In this document: one piece after another, positions 1 through 11,368 of the stretch
How the letters are laid out: every line of letters begins with the position of its first letter
Position numbering within the stretch: position 1 is the first letter of the stretch
Assembly (NCBI GenBank): GCA_947650285.1
Contig: CANTFL010000528.1
Location: forward strand, 301,439-365,438
DNA length: 64,000 nucleotides
Source: Hyaloperonospora brassicae
Taxonomy: Eukaryota > Oomycota > Peronosporomycetes > Peronosporales > Peronosporaceae
Direction of reading: 5' to 3'
Translations under genes and position numbers: made by a program
Notes under the pieces: model-generated
Told to the model about the DNA's origin: nothing
Database searches by the model: none
What the model saw: only the letters and a program-made list of their open reading frames with translations

Positions 1-177
1 ATGATACTATAAGTAGATAAAAGGCTTGAATACTTGGTATCAAGTGTTTGTGGAAGTAGGATACCCAATTACAAAGACGTGATCATTCATTATATATAGA
101 TTTCTAAGGGTTCCGGGAAGCGACCGTCTTGGCTAAGCACTAGTAATTGACGGGGTTGACATATACCACGGCCGTCA

Positions 178-582
178 TTAGGAGCTCGATTTGGACCGAT
201 TGATGAATACACAGCTTAAAACAGGTAAAATAAGAGCACAAACTGGAGTGCCCCATTCTTGGGGTCGAAAATACAAGACAACCTGGAGAGTCCCCACTAA
301 CACCTGCAAATTAGTAGTGCTTTTTTCGGGATCCAATCCGGCCGAGGTATGAATATTTAGATAGTGAATGTGCTGAGTGTATGCATGCACGCCAAACTTA
401 CCCTGCGTAAGGTTCTCGAGCGCTAATTGAGACCTAATGTCTGCCCTTAAAGGCTCAGATGTCGATATGAGACATAATTGTAAGTAATGAATTGCATTAA
501 CTGTAATGGGTAAGGAGCATTGAGCCATGCAAGTCGATTCTCGGTACGTCCAGCTTGTTAATTGGTTGTATTCGACCTTCAT
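178..582 (-). pseudogene. Ty3/gypsy gag relic
   Basis: An open stretch of 134 codons whose middle third resembles the capsid region of the Ty3 gag at 23,789-24,175. It has VHAYTQHI where that gag has VHAYAQHI, preceded by a basic LTQGKF/LKQGKR segment. The first ~30 and last ~40 codons show no match. There is no zinc knuckle and no adjoining pol or LTR that I can see. I read it as an orphan gag fragment. The similarity was found by eye within this window only. Confidence 0.4.
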
Positions 583-2116
583 CTCCTTCTAAGTGATACG
601 AATATCCGTATGATTGTTGTGTATCTTGACGAAATATCTTAGCCGGGGGTCGACTTCGACCCCTATGTGCTTGATTATGTCAATGATAATGATAGCCGGA
701 TGAAGAGCGTGCGTGTATCTCGGAAGCAGCATCATGTACATATTTTTGTCACAACAGTTCGAATTGTTATGAATATGTTCAGTCACGAAATCTGTATGTT
801 GAGAATTTTGATAACGAATTGAGGTTCATTTCCCCAGGGCGCGTCAAGATTTATTCTTGATATGCATGATGACCGTGGTACGTTGTTTGCCTCCTTTCAG
901 TGCGAATTGCAAGGCGCTTATAAAATTTTTCGCTGACGGTCGGACTCATAAGTTTAACTGCAGCTTATTTGAAGTCAATTATAATTTATAAGTCTTCATG
1001 CGTGGCGCAAAATCTATCTTTTTCGTCATCCACAATGATGATGTTGGATAAACGATTGTTGTCTGTAGACGGAACACAAAGTGCTACTGTAAGAACATAT
1101 ACCCTTTAAAAGTTTAAAAAATTCTACAGTTTAAGTGCAACACATGTTACAGGTAAGTCAGACTTCACCTGATTGGCTAATGATGTGAAAGGTTGACACA
1201 TGGGATAGAAGGAGACGGAGATCATGTGCAACTTAACAGGGTCTATTTGAAGTTCTGTCTTGGTTTATGTATAACGTGGTGTTGACAGGTGAGTATTTGA
1301 CACTGTACATATATATGTTACTTTTGTATTCATCCTCTTTTGCACAAGTACAACTGTATACCTACTTCTAACAGCTACAAGGTTTAAACAGACATCGAAA
1401 GCGTTAAATGGTATGGTAAAAACTGCCTACATCAGCAATAGTGTGGAAAATCGCCTCGAAAGTTGTGCACACTGTACGTGCATGGAAAGGAAAATCAATC
1501 AAACGAAAACATTTATGAAAACTAGTTATGTATTTTAGTTGGTAGTTCATCCCCTATTTTAATTTTACGCCAAATATATTAAGATCATATTGGAAGTGAA
1601 GCTACCCGCTTGTCACTTACTATGCGTGTCTGGCAGCTGTCGCTGGTTTGATTGCGTCATATAATGACCAATGTCAATGAATGCCTCGATCAGAACTGAA
1701 CATCACGATGAACGGTGATATCCCTGTAAATTCGTAAATTGTAAATATTTAGGAATATGAACAGTTGTAATAATATTCAATACGTAACATGCTCTTGTCG
1801 TTAAATTTATGCTTACCTAAGCCACCAACCAAACCTTCTGAGGGTGCTCAATTGCAACACTGGCAATGAAAATTCACATTGCCCGAAGTTGTCTTCGTGT
1901 AGACCACTAGCAGCAAAAGCAGTGGTATCAAATGTAGATATTTAAGCACAAACTGTGGAAATAGTTCTAAAATATTGTCATATCGAAGGGAGAACTTTTT
2001 AAGCCAACCAGTTTATAAGTCTAACACTCTCGACGACCACAATGTGATTAGAAGACTTTGTAGACCGTTTATATTTGTCTCCTGGTACCCGATGCCCTGG
2101 TAAACTACTTTCGAAA
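583..2116. other. AT-rich sequence, no gene recognised
   Basis: No frame longer than 65 codons has a recognisable motif. Short AT tracts are frequent. The end is set by the copia LTR that starts at 2,117. Confidence 0.5.
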
Positions 2117-2476
2117 TGTAAGAGTGTTGCAGTGTACTTGTTGCAAAGTAGGTGGAAGCAAAAGTGAACATATTGTGTGTCAAGAGCTTGCTTCCTACAT
2201 CACTACGATGTATATGACCTGAGACGGAAACTACAACTTAACTATGTCATGTATCATGTGGTGACCGTCTCTTCCTGTCCCATGTGACATCCTGTCACAT
2301 GACGTCCGTCTCTCCTTGCCCATGTGACATCCTGTCACATGGCGCCCGTCTCTCCCATCCCATCTGTCATTCAGTCACATCATCAGCCAATCAGGTGAGG
2401 TCGCACTTACCTGTACCAGGTCTTACGCATGACCGGCAAAACCTTCTTGATTTGTCAGAAAGAGTATAATCTAACA
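2117..2476 (-). repeat. Copia 3' LTR
   Basis: 360 bp, beginning TGTAAGAGTG and ending TCTAACA on the plus strand. It matches the repeat at 8,230-8,548 over most of its length. It contains a local duplication of a ~35-bp block around CATGTGACATCCTGTCACATG-like palindromes (2,281-2,345) that is present once in the other LTR. That explains the length difference. Confidence 0.85.
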
Positions 2477-2780
2477 CTACTCCTCGATGTCATTTTAAAT
2501 GGCCTTATACTTGAACATTTTGCGTAATTTCACAATCCGCGGTGTTGGCAGTTCCTTCGTGAATTGGTCTGCAATAATGTCTCCAGACTTGACATAACTT
2601 GGCTTGAGCATGTTGGCTTGAGCGTAGTGGCAGATAAACTTGAATCGAATGTCAACGTGCTTAGTGCTTGACGTACTCTTCTCGCTGTCTAGTTTCTTGA
2701 TCGCGGCTTAAATTGTCCTTCCACATTGGCATGGGCTCAACGACCCTCATGTCCAGCTCACCGAAAAGTTCCTTCAGCCC

Positions 2781-3262
2781 CTATATTTCACGTCCAGCCT
2801 GTGACGACGCGATAAGCTCAGCTTCCATTGTGCTCAATGAGACGCCAGTTTGCTTCTTGCACGCCCATGACAACACTGCTCCATCCATCCTTAACACGCA
2901 TCCTGAGACCGACTTGCGGTCCGAGTTGTCTTCTGCAAAGTCCGCGTCACTCCAGCTCTCGATTGTGATCGGAACCATTGACTTTCCTGAGCTGTCAATA
3001 AACAAGTTTAATGTCTTCGTTTCCTTCAGATAACTTGCAATGCGTATGTTTATCTTCCAATATTTCACGTTTGGGTTGTGTGTCTGCCTTATCGCACGAT
3101 GTACCGGAAAGCTGATGTCCGGTCGTGTACAGCAAGCAATCCAAAGTAGGCTTTCGACCAGCGACTGGAACGCATTGATGCTCGCATTTCGAGACCCAGC
3201 TGACGTAACCTATGTGTCTGTGGCTTCAGGATCTACTTCGTTGCAGTCTTTATCAATAGGAG
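2781..3262 (-). pseudogene. Copia pol: RNase H domain
   Basis: The minus frame contains the linker block RSPIDKDC, then FQSLVESLLWIACCTRPDIS (the usual copia block before RNase H), then SDADFAEDNSDRKSVSG, CKKQTGVSLSTMEAE and a C-terminal stretch. The order and spacing fit copia RNase H. A TAG stop falls inside the linker near 3,215. It resumes directly where family R copy A ends, so the reading was split by that insertion. Its continuation towards the 3' LTR (2,477-2,780) is only weakly recognisable. Confidence 0.75.
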
Positions 3263-3268
3263 ATCGAA

Positions 3269-4520
3269 TGCGGTAAAGCGACTATGGAAATTCGCTATAG
3301 AGGAACTGATCGCCTTCCCGTTATGTCCGAGCCAGCTAATGGTTGACGGCCCGGTCCTACATCCTGGTCAGATCGCGTCCATTGGACAGTCAGACTAAAA
3401 TGGATATCAGATCGGACAGGTTGGGACCTGCGATTATGGATCAAGGAACGAGGCGGAAGGTAACGTTGGCGGTCAGTCGATCAAGAAGGGAACCGCGATC
3501 AAGATGGCGATCGAGATCGTGATTAGTGATCGAGATCGTGATCAGTGATCAGGTATGCGATCGAGATCGGGATCATTGACCAGGTAGGTGATCGCGATCA
3601 AGTTGGTGTGGAGCACACCATGTGTTTCGCGATCACCTTGCTGATCGCGATCAGTAAGCGATCGAGATCGGGATAACTGATCAGGTAGGTGATCGCGATC
3701 AAGTTGGTGTGAAGCACACCATGTGATCCGCGATCAGCAAGGCGATCGCTATCAGGAAGCGATCGAGATCATGATCAGTGACCAGGTATGTGATCGCGAT
3801 CAGACAAGCAGATCGGATGTTGGCCACGCAAGTGCAAGATCGCTACCGTCTAGGGATAGCGACATGTGTCAAACGATGTCTAAGACATGGGGATAGGGAA
3901 AAGGTTGTTGGGTTTGATTGGTTAACATTAAACAGAGTTCAATGTGCTTCAAAGTACACGTGTCGACTTCTCCTCCGGGTAGATCATTGGCCCCTCGGCG
4001 TCAAGGAAAGGTTTGCGTACTTCAATCTAGTGATATCTCTGGATCGTTTGGCCAGGGATCAAGATCTCTCAAAAAACCCCTTAACTGCGACTGGAAGCAG
4101 GAAATCTTTTGTGGTTGAGGGCTCAAGATCGCGAGACGGCTCAAGTGGTCAGCAGGCTCGCAAACCAAGATCTACATTTGGACAAGGCGATCTATTTCAG
4201 ATCAGGGTGACTCATATCGAGCACCCCACAAGCATACAAGTGATCGCGTGACGAATTACACGTGATCACACCAACCCCGATCGTGTTGTGTAGATTTCCA
4301 CACCGTGATCGAGCCTCGACCCCATCGCAAACACGGTCAAGTTTTTCACTGACAAGAGTACACCTGGAAGAGTGCAACCCGCCCCACCGACGGGTACACG
4401 AGGTGAGGAAGGCTATCAAGAACACGGAATCGAAGTAACCCCTCCGTTAGTCGGTCGTCCGGGCGCCAGTGGAGAGTTGGGATCGACTCCTCAAAAGAGC
4501 GATCACCACTCCACCACACA
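3269..4520 (-). mobile_element. Family R repeat, copy A
   Basis: About 1,250 bp inserted in copia pol between the RT C-terminus (ends at residues ANGV) and the linker RSPID. Its minus-strand start TGTGTGGTGGAGTGGTGATC and the reverse complement of its other end, TGCGGTAAAGCG, form imperfect inverted ends. The first ~200 bp contains CCACTGGCGCCCGGACGACC and a GTACCCGTCGGTGGGG block shared with copies B, C and D. The rest is dense in GATC. No convincing protein is encoded, so it looks like a non-autonomous element of unknown class. Confidence 0.6.
3540..3800. repeat. 101-bp GATC-rich tandem repeat in family R copy A
   Basis: GCGATCGAGATC recurs at 3,557, 3,658 and 3,759, a period of 101 bp. 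Each unit holds GTAGGTGATCGCGATCAAG, then GTTGGTGTG, an AGCACACCATGTG block and further GATCGCGATC palindromes. About 2.4 units are visible, with small substitutions between them. Confidence 0.75.
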
Positions 4521-5500
4521 AACACCGTTCGCCGACTCCAGTATATGATCCTTGATTATAACGTCTATTCTCACCTCTTGGTCCAGCATGTAAACACACT
4601 TTTCATCCAACAGAATTCGTATTCCCAGAAACTTGTTGACGACGCCTAGATCTTTGATCTCGAGGCACACCATGCTCTTGAAAAAATGCTCCACAGCTTT
4701 ACTTGACGTTCATGTGACCAAAAGGTCGTCGACGTATACCCCAACGATAGTTATGGCCTCGTCAATCTTCTTAAAGTATTAACACATGTCCGTCGTACAC
4801 TAGCTGAAACCGAGTTAAACTGACTATGAGTTCAATAGTCGAATATACAAACATCCAGCTTGCTTTAACCCGTATAGGGACTTCTTCAAAGCAAGGCAAG
4901 GTGCTGTGGGTGCTTGACGTTGTGTTTGTCCAAAATGTCTCGACTCACTTGCGTTAAGATATGCACCTTCATGATAATTCGAGATACCTTTCCTTGTCTT
5001 CCTTGACGTAGGTGTTCGGGACGTCACCGTGGCGCGCTTTACGTTCAGTCGACGCGACAGTACTAAGATGACCTTTACGGTGCCAAGCTCCATTAGGGCA
5101 GCAAAAGTAAGTGTGTAGTCGTAACCGAGTAGCTGCTCATTTCCGCATACCTTCAGTCTAGCCTTGTGCCGATCCACATTTCCATCGGCGTCGCTTTTCG
5201 TCTTGAACACCCACTTATAATGTAGAACGTGTGAATTCTCGGGCGGTATCACCACCGAACACACTCCATTTAAATCCAGAGCAGTCAGTTCATAGTCATA
5301 GCTACGCGCCACTTGTCTTTTGATGGAATTCGCACAGCCTCACCGTAGTTCCTTGGATATGAATAGGTCACGATGCTGACAATATCTTGATCTGTCTCGC
5401 CTTTGGTTTCATCATTCGACTTATGTAATTTCTTGCCAATGGATCTTGTGAATTGTCGGTCACGCGTCCATCGGGATGGACGACTCGTTGCTATATGTTC
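4503..5500 (-). pseudogene. Copia pol: reverse transcriptase
   Basis: Three frames carry RT pieces in order on the minus strand: an N-terminal block with HYKWVFKTKSDADGNVDRHK and KVCGNEQLLGYDYTLTF (around 5,100-5,230), then SLYGLKQAG near 4,860, then a C-terminal block with CLEIKDLGVVNKFLGIRI (4,570-4,690). These are standard copia RT blocks. The VDD catalytic region at 4,720-4,760 is readable only with frame changes. At least two frameshifts separate the pieces. The last residues ANGV abut family R copy A. Confidence 0.75.
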
Positions 5501-6190
5501 GTCGTGATTGACTTGTGACTCCGCCTGACGTTCATCATCACCGTGAACTTCTAGTGCTTTGCCATATTGTATGGTGTTCAGGGTCTCAATGTTCCTCACA
5601 TGTTGCGTGACCACGACAACGCGCTCCTTTGGCACGTAGACACGGTATCTCTTCGTCTCATCGCTCTTTTCAATACTGATTGCCCTCTTTCCACGCGCAC
5701 CCAGCGATCTGTCGTCCGTGTTCAAGTAAACTTCGCACGTCGATCCAAACACCACGATGTCGCTCAAGTTTAACTTCTTCATAGTGAGTAGTTAAATCGG
5801 TGACAATTACCCTCGTTTGCATTAGTCGGGCTTCGGTTAAGTATATAAGCTGCATACTCAGCAGCATCACCCCAAAACTTCAAAGGTAGGCCGCTTGCAA
5901 TCACCATTCTGCGCACCGTGTTTATAATCGTGCAAAGCATCCTTTCTGCTTTGCCATTGCTGGCCTGGTTATCACGCTCGCTAATTTGTAGAGCGACACC
6001 AGTGTCTTTGCAGAACACATCCAGACGCTTGTATTCGCCTCCACCATCCGTGCTTAATACGTGGATCCGGCAATTGAAACTTCGCTCGAAACCCGACAGA
6101 TAAATGCTTACAATTCATCGCGGCAACTTTTTTAGTTTTTGCCAAGAAAACCCGGCAATTGTTGGACCGATGATAGACAAAGTTGATCAA
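5501..6190 (-). pseudogene. Copia pol: integrase core and C-terminus
   Basis: The minus frame 5,779-6,018 reads ERDNQASNGKAERMLCTIIN, FWGDAAEYAAYILNRSP, the typical copia integrase segment containing the catalytic Glu (NGKAER). The next frame (5,560-5,782) has the C-terminal block with VFGSTCEVY and YRVYVPKERVVVV. The upstream frame to 6,190 holds part of the core, with a stop. Integrase lies between GAG-pre-integrase and RT, the order that defines Ty1/copia. Confidence 0.75.
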
Positions 6191-6236
6191 TTATCTGTTC
6201 CCGAGCCGATTGCGAGGAGTAATGGGATCTTCAAGA

Positions 6237-6491
6237 TCAGAACAGATGACTCTTCCTATCACGTCGATTGGCGAATAGATACCACTTCCCTGCAAGATTG
6301 TCGATTCTTAGTCTTCTTGCCTTGTGCACAGGCCAAGCAGGTAACACGCTTAGTAGCTGTAAGCTTGATACCGGAGGCAGGGTCACAGGCCATCTTGAAA
6401 ATAGGGTAGTAGCACAGGTGACCCAAAATCTGATTGAAGTGTAGCAAGGTTCCATGTTAAACATTCGTGTTAATTTCATCTCCATCATCAT
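6237..6491 (-). pseudogene. Copia pol: GAG-pre-integrase domain
   Basis: Two overlapping minus frames give NQILGHLCYYPIFKMA followed by VTCLACAQGKKTK. This is the H-x-L-G-H ... C-x2-C-x-GK pattern of the zinc-binding domain ahead of copia integrase. The first His of the canonical pattern is lost (LHFNQILGH), and the domain is divided between two frames. Confidence 0.65.
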
Positions 6492-6874
6492 TCACATTCG
6501 CCATGACCGTCTTTTGTGGTGAGTTATAAACCCGAAAACGGATCGTCGAAATGTCGTCGTAAATATTCACAATTAATTAATCGTTGACGCGGTCGAGATC
6601 CATGATGGGTGAACCACCGGGATATGAGAGACCGAAATACGCCTCTCTTCACATTATTCAATCACTTATCCCTTCTTCTCCATCTTATCAAACAAAATGA
6701 TGTTACGCCTCAAGTTGGAGGCGTATTATACATCATGAAGTCGGATGGACTTGATGAAAGCGAGTGCTTTGACCCGAATCGTAGCACTGCCTTGCTTCGT
6801 GATCTGAAGAGCTCCTCCGTCATACGCTGCTGTTGAACATTCTTGATTGCAGTCAGCCACGTCCTCAAGCAGGC

Positions 6875-7973
6875 TCAAGTCATTGACCAAATGACGCCCC
6901 AATCCACTAGCCAGCACCCTGTTGGCGATTCCTTGGCTCTGATCCCCGTCCGCATCATGGACTGTGCGGACGAAATCCGCATATTGTTTTTCTTTGGTAT
7001 TCTCGTACAGGATGCCTTGAGGATTCCCGTGTTTCCACAGCGGTACCATCGTTTTTGGCCTTGGTCCTCAAGCCTTTCCTTGCCTGGCTTAACTCTCGTG
7101 ACCTCTTTGGTCGACTTCCACAACGTTCACAACATCACGGCCGAATTGCTTGACACACCTGTCGATCTCCGTCGATTGTGCTAATTGTGCTAGTTCTTTA
7201 GATTGTCGCAAGTAGTCGACCCGAAGCAAATCAAACGTGAAAGCATCGTCGTCCGCATCATCGGGTATGTGCAGTGAACGATGTTGCCGAAAATGAGATT
7301 GTTTGAGCCTCCGCAAACATCGCTCACAGCAGTGAGATACAAGATATCTTCCGTCCAATTTCGATGCGACGACTTGGCTGCCGTAAACAGCTTCATGCTC
7401 TGGGCAGATTTATCTTGATGTTGATGGTCTGGAGCAACCTTTGCATTGTATGCTCCAAGGTTTGAATCTCAGACCACCAAGTCTCCACATGCCGGCGGTA
7501 ATACTTCTGTTCCTTTCAGCAAGGTGTTGACCACGGACATCGACCTTGACGTCTTCAGGCCATACGAAGCCACACGCGCGCTCGAAGAAGCCAACTTGGC
7601 ATACGAACTTATTGTTCCATTCTAAGAAACTAATTTCAAGGCCACGATAGAGTTTCTTTCCATTATTTGGCTGCAATGCCAATTTGCGCTGACGACCGTC
7701 AGATACACCCATGGGTATCTTACTTTGGTGGAAAAACGTCGGAACTGGTGCACCCACACCTGAATACGGTGCTGCTGGTGCTCCCTGCACTTCGGATGCT
7801 GGTCCTGCATTCCTCACATAGTCGCCACGGTCCTGATCCGATGGATCGACTGTGTTTCCAGCAAAAGCTGGTCGTTGGGCTTCAAAGTAGGTGGCCGACG
7901 AGACATTCGGTGTACGCATGGGAACAGAAGTACGACCCAGAGCCTGGAGGTTTTCACCCTGTCCTGATTCCAA
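6875..7973 (-). pseudogene. Copia gag
   Basis: The N-terminal block at 7,410-7,650 carries KLYRGLEISFLEWNNKFVCQ and a WPEDVKVDVRGQHLAERN stretch, typical of copia gag. A single CCHC-like knuckle remains as WYRCGNTGILKASC near 7,050, with its first Cys replaced and the His missing. Several frames (7,089-7,396) cover the middle. It lies directly inside the 5' LTR, as expected for gag. A Pro- and Gly-rich stretch (7,660-7,970) precedes it. Multiple frameshifts. Confidence 0.65.
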
Positions 7974-8217
7974 GGTTGTACAAAAGACGCTCGACTCTAG
8001 AGAGTCCTTGTGTTGCCGGTCGTCTTGTTCGAATTGTTAGTATTTCATTCTGCACATTCGTTCCGACAAATCGCCGAGTATGAAGAGCATCTTGTTCAGT
8101 GCCGCGGTAGCGAGCACTGCCGAATATGCTTCCAGCTAATGATCAATGTCCTTCTTTATCCCATCGACCACCACAGCGGGTGTAGCTCCGCAGGCTGCGC
8201 CGCCAACACGTTCTGTT

Positions 8218-8229
8218 GGGCTCATAACC
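8218..8229 (-). promoter_or_regulatory. Copia primer-binding site, half-tRNA type
   Basis: The plus strand reads GGGCTCATAACC directly against the LTR edge, so element-sense RNA would have GGTTATGAGCCC immediately after the 5' LTR. GGGCUCAUAACC is the anticodon stem and loop of many eukaryotic initiator tRNA-Met molecules (yeast for example). Drosophila copia and yeast Ty5 prime from such an internal tRNA-Met fragment. The match is seen in the sequence; its use as a primer site is inferred. Confidence 0.65.
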
Positions 8230-8548
8230 TGTAAGAGTAAAGAAGTGCACTTGTTGCAAAGTAGGTGGAAGCAAAAGTGAACATATTGTGTTTTAGGAAC
8301 TTGATTCCTACAACACTACGATTTATATGACCAGAGCCGGAAACTACAACTTAACTATGTCATGTATCATGTGGTGACCGTCTCTCCTTGTCCCATGTGA
8401 CATCCTGTCACATGGCGCCCGTCTCATTCTCCCATCTGTCATTCTTTCACATCATCAGCCAATCCGGTGCGGTCGCACTTACCTGTACCAGGTCTTGCAC
8501 TTGACCTGAACAACCTTCTTTACTTGCCAGAAAGAGTATGTTCTAGCA
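8230..8548 (-). repeat. Copia 5' LTR
   Basis: 319 bp, beginning TGTAAGAGTA and ending TCTAGCA on the plus strand. It pairs with 2,117-2,476 and carries a single copy of the CCCATGTGACATCCTGTCACA palindromic block that is doubled in the other LTR. It is the 5' LTR because the coding order runs from here towards lower coordinates. Confidence 0.85.
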
Positions 8549-11368
8549 CGAACGAGAAAGTGTCTTGATATCTGAGTCAAAAGCAGACCCTATGTCGTAA
8601 TCAACGTACGGGTGCAACATAGTAGACAGAACTATGCGAGTCACGAAGCACGGTTGTGATTAGTTAGGTTTGCAGCAGCCTGAGCGACATGTCTCTGATA
8701 CTTGTCCTGCGATTGCTTGGGGCTTGCAGCACAAAGCAAAGTTGACGCACCGACCTTTTGATGTAGCACTGAAGCAAATGATCTTGCAACAAAGTTTGAG
8801 ATTCACATGTCTTTCGCATTTAGTACACTTTTTCCAGGATCCATTGCGGGGTGTTAAGTAACAAAGTTTTGCCACATTCAATTCCCTGTGCACGAAGAAA
8901 TTGTCGACCGTTCCAATGGAATAATTACTTGTTAAGGCGGGTCGTCTGTCACTACTCTGTTGCTCAGGTCCAGGACGTACCCAATCAGTCATGCGCCCAG
9001 CACGCAGTTTGTGCCTGGGTTATAAAACACTAAACGATGTCTGCACACGCGTGCCTTCAATGCCCGACTGGAATGGTCGCATCTTATTCTGTAGTACAAG
9101 GGCGAGGACACTTTTGTTGGCCACGTATTTGCCTTCTTGGAAATAATGGACCCCGAGGTAAGAGCCAAGATCAAGAAATTATTATGTTTTAGCTAGCGCA
9201 TCTGTACTTCTCCGTGTATGTCCTTCTCTGCCGAATGTTTCACTCATGTATCCTTACTAACGTCTCTATAAGCGTCATATCCGAATGATGTGGAATCTTC
9301 AGGACAGGGCGATGACGACGAAAGACAGATGGGTTTAGGAGACTCATCAAGCCCCACCAATGCGACTGATCTTGACTCTCTATATACCGGCCAAGAGCTC
9401 GGGCTTGCACTCTAGAACGAAGGAAATACAAGCTCAAAGCGCGACCCAAATTTCAAATAAGTCTTTTTCGATGACAACAGTTGCTTACTATTTACGGCGC
9501 TCTGATGTACAAAAACTGATAAGGTAATCGTATGCATTGCAGCGATAGATCGGTAGGGCGTGAGTGCGAGAATCTATGCAAGGATAAAATTAGAAACCCC
9601 AAAAATGTTATACGAGCGACGATCACTCGTAAGTGTTTCGATCTCAAAAAAATCGCATCGACATAGCAATTCTCAATTGATGCAGTAAACTTAGCTGTAT
9701 TACGATCTTGGTCGTTTAAGCATCGTCCACCACGAAAAAGGCAATGAAAACTTATTGCAAGAAAGACAAAGGACGCAAACACCTGGCTAAACGATGATCA
9801 TGTGAGCGCAGTGCGCAGTAATTTGCCAGCAACTTACGAGGCGATAAAAAAGCATCGTGCATGTCGATGACGAGTCATACGGCTATAATGACGATCTCGT
9901 AAAGTTGAGAACTTGGCTCAAGACGGAATGTTTGATCAAATGAAGCGGCAAGACGCGGTATGCACAAAATAAATTGTTTGATCAAATGAAGCTGCAGAAC
10001 GAGTAAAGCACAACATCGAAAATGCATTAGCCGTGTAGAAGCATATTGGCTTGTCTCGCTCTTTCAGGTTGTGTATTGCATCAATGTGGCAAATGGGGAT
10101 CTTTGCGACAGATACTGGCTAGTCACTCCGTGCATTCTCTCGATTATTAAGCTCTGTGTCCGATAAAACTGGTATCGAAAGACGAAAGTGAGAGAGGGAT
10201 GGACATGTCTACTGAACTTCACATGTTTGCACGGCGTTTAGTATATCCTAAGATGGTTCAGCAACACGGTTACTTGTGTGAGTCGGAGCTTTGTGTAGGT
10301 CTTGTTACCGAGAATAACGGCTTTTCAGGTTGCCTGATTACTGTGCTTTGCACAACAATACACGCGATCCTTCAATCGACGTACCGGTCGGCCATATATC
10401 GACTTTGCTGCCCCTCGAAGCATCCGCATGACTTCCCCCTAGGCTTCCTCGACAATGCCTTCGAGAATGATGTCCACACGAAGAAGTGTTGCACCATGTC
10501 GTACTAGTACTAACAAGTCAGTCATTTACATCCTCCTTCATCCAGGAGCACATGTACTTTCAGAATGAGTGCATGGGAGGACCCATCAACATAATCGCTT
10601 CTAGGTCATACTTGGCTAACGTGATTAACTTCAAATGCTGTCTGTGTGTACAAGGCATAAGCCATCAGTGAAGACGTTGCACCTCTCAACGTTTGCCCGT
10701 CTCGTGACATAAGCCGTAACTAGCAGATTAAGTGCACGGACAAGCTCAAAAACACGATCCATACTCTGCTTCGCTTCTAGGCAGCACCTTCATACGACAT
10801 CACGGTCCAGTTTCCGCCCCGTCAAACGAAGGTTTGTGCTAGCACTATCTCGCCGCGCTGCCTGCCCAAGCTTGTCCAAGGTCCAAGGTAGTGCACTGCT
10901 TGATCTTTTCACCCAGCGATAACACTTGTTGCTTTGTAGACAGAAGAACGTAAAGATTCGCTTCTGAAACAATGGTTCAGCCGATGCGCATCGAACGCGA
11001 AGCCCCAGGCGTCTTGTCGAGGCATCTTGGTTTGAGCGAAGCACCATGATCCAGATTACAGAGCTTGTTTGTCTAAGAGCGCGTAGACTGAAACAGTTTA
11101 TTCTGCTGTCGTCGCATGCAATTGCCGAGGAAGGGGGTCTCCGAGCCCAAACATCCATTTGATAGAGTCGACCGACGGATTGATGTTGAGGTCAGGTTCT
11201 CGAGATCGATCATGTGCAAGCCACAATTATTGTCCAACTTCAGTGAAGCCGGTAACCGAAGACCGCAGATTGAGTGCACGACACATTGAGGACATTGATT
11301 AGAGGGTGAGCAACCAGCGGGTTACGGTCATGTTGCGGTCGTATGTTGCCATTGTTGCAGAGCAAATC
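8549..11368. other. Unassigned region with patches of coding-like sequence
   Basis: This lies between the copia 5' LTR and the 3' LTR of Ty3 element I. No family is recognised. The minus frame at 8,660-8,992 is Cys-rich (KCTKCERHVNLKLCCK). The plus strand at 9,087-9,152 reads GEDTFVGHVFAFLEIMDPE and is followed by an intron-like GTAAGA...TTACTAAC...TATAAG segment. Further plus and minus fragments (9,560-10,080; 10,620-11,280) look like broken coding sequence. It could be a decayed host gene or a DNA transposon. Confidence 0.3.
9153..9273 (+). other. Candidate intron
   Basis: Donor GTAAGA at 9,153, branch-like TTACTAAC near 9,258, acceptor TATAAG ending at 9,273, about 121 bp, which fits oomycete intron size and signals. 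The frame before it (GEDTFVGHVFAFLEIMDPE) runs on after removal for ~23 codons to a stop near 9,344. Another reading after the acceptor gives an acidic Ser-rich stretch in a different phase. No gene can be assembled, so this is only a candidate. Confidence 0.3.

Larger units (their letters stand above)
2117..8548 (-). mobile_element. Ty1/copia LTR retrotransposon, degenerate
   Basis: Two similar direct repeats, 2,117-2,476 and 8,230-8,548, both start TGTAAGAGT and end with CA. They enclose copia-order domains on the minus strand: gag, GAG-pre-integrase, integrase, RT, RNase H. Flanking five-mers CGAAA (2,112-2,116) and CGAAC (8,549-8,553) look like a 5-bp target-site duplication with one change. 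The coding parts carry many stops and frameshifts, so the copy is not autonomous. A 1.25-kb family R repeat sits inside pol between RT and RNase H. Confidence 0.85.

Noticed and set aside
3040..3276. Plus-strand frames across the copia RNase H
   Set aside because: Shadows of the minus-strand pol reading.
9492..9782. Minus frame with a signal-peptide-like start (MFASFVFLAISFHCLF), a possible secreted protein
   Set aside because: The remainder has no bias or motif, and the opposite strand reads equally well as broken coding sequence.
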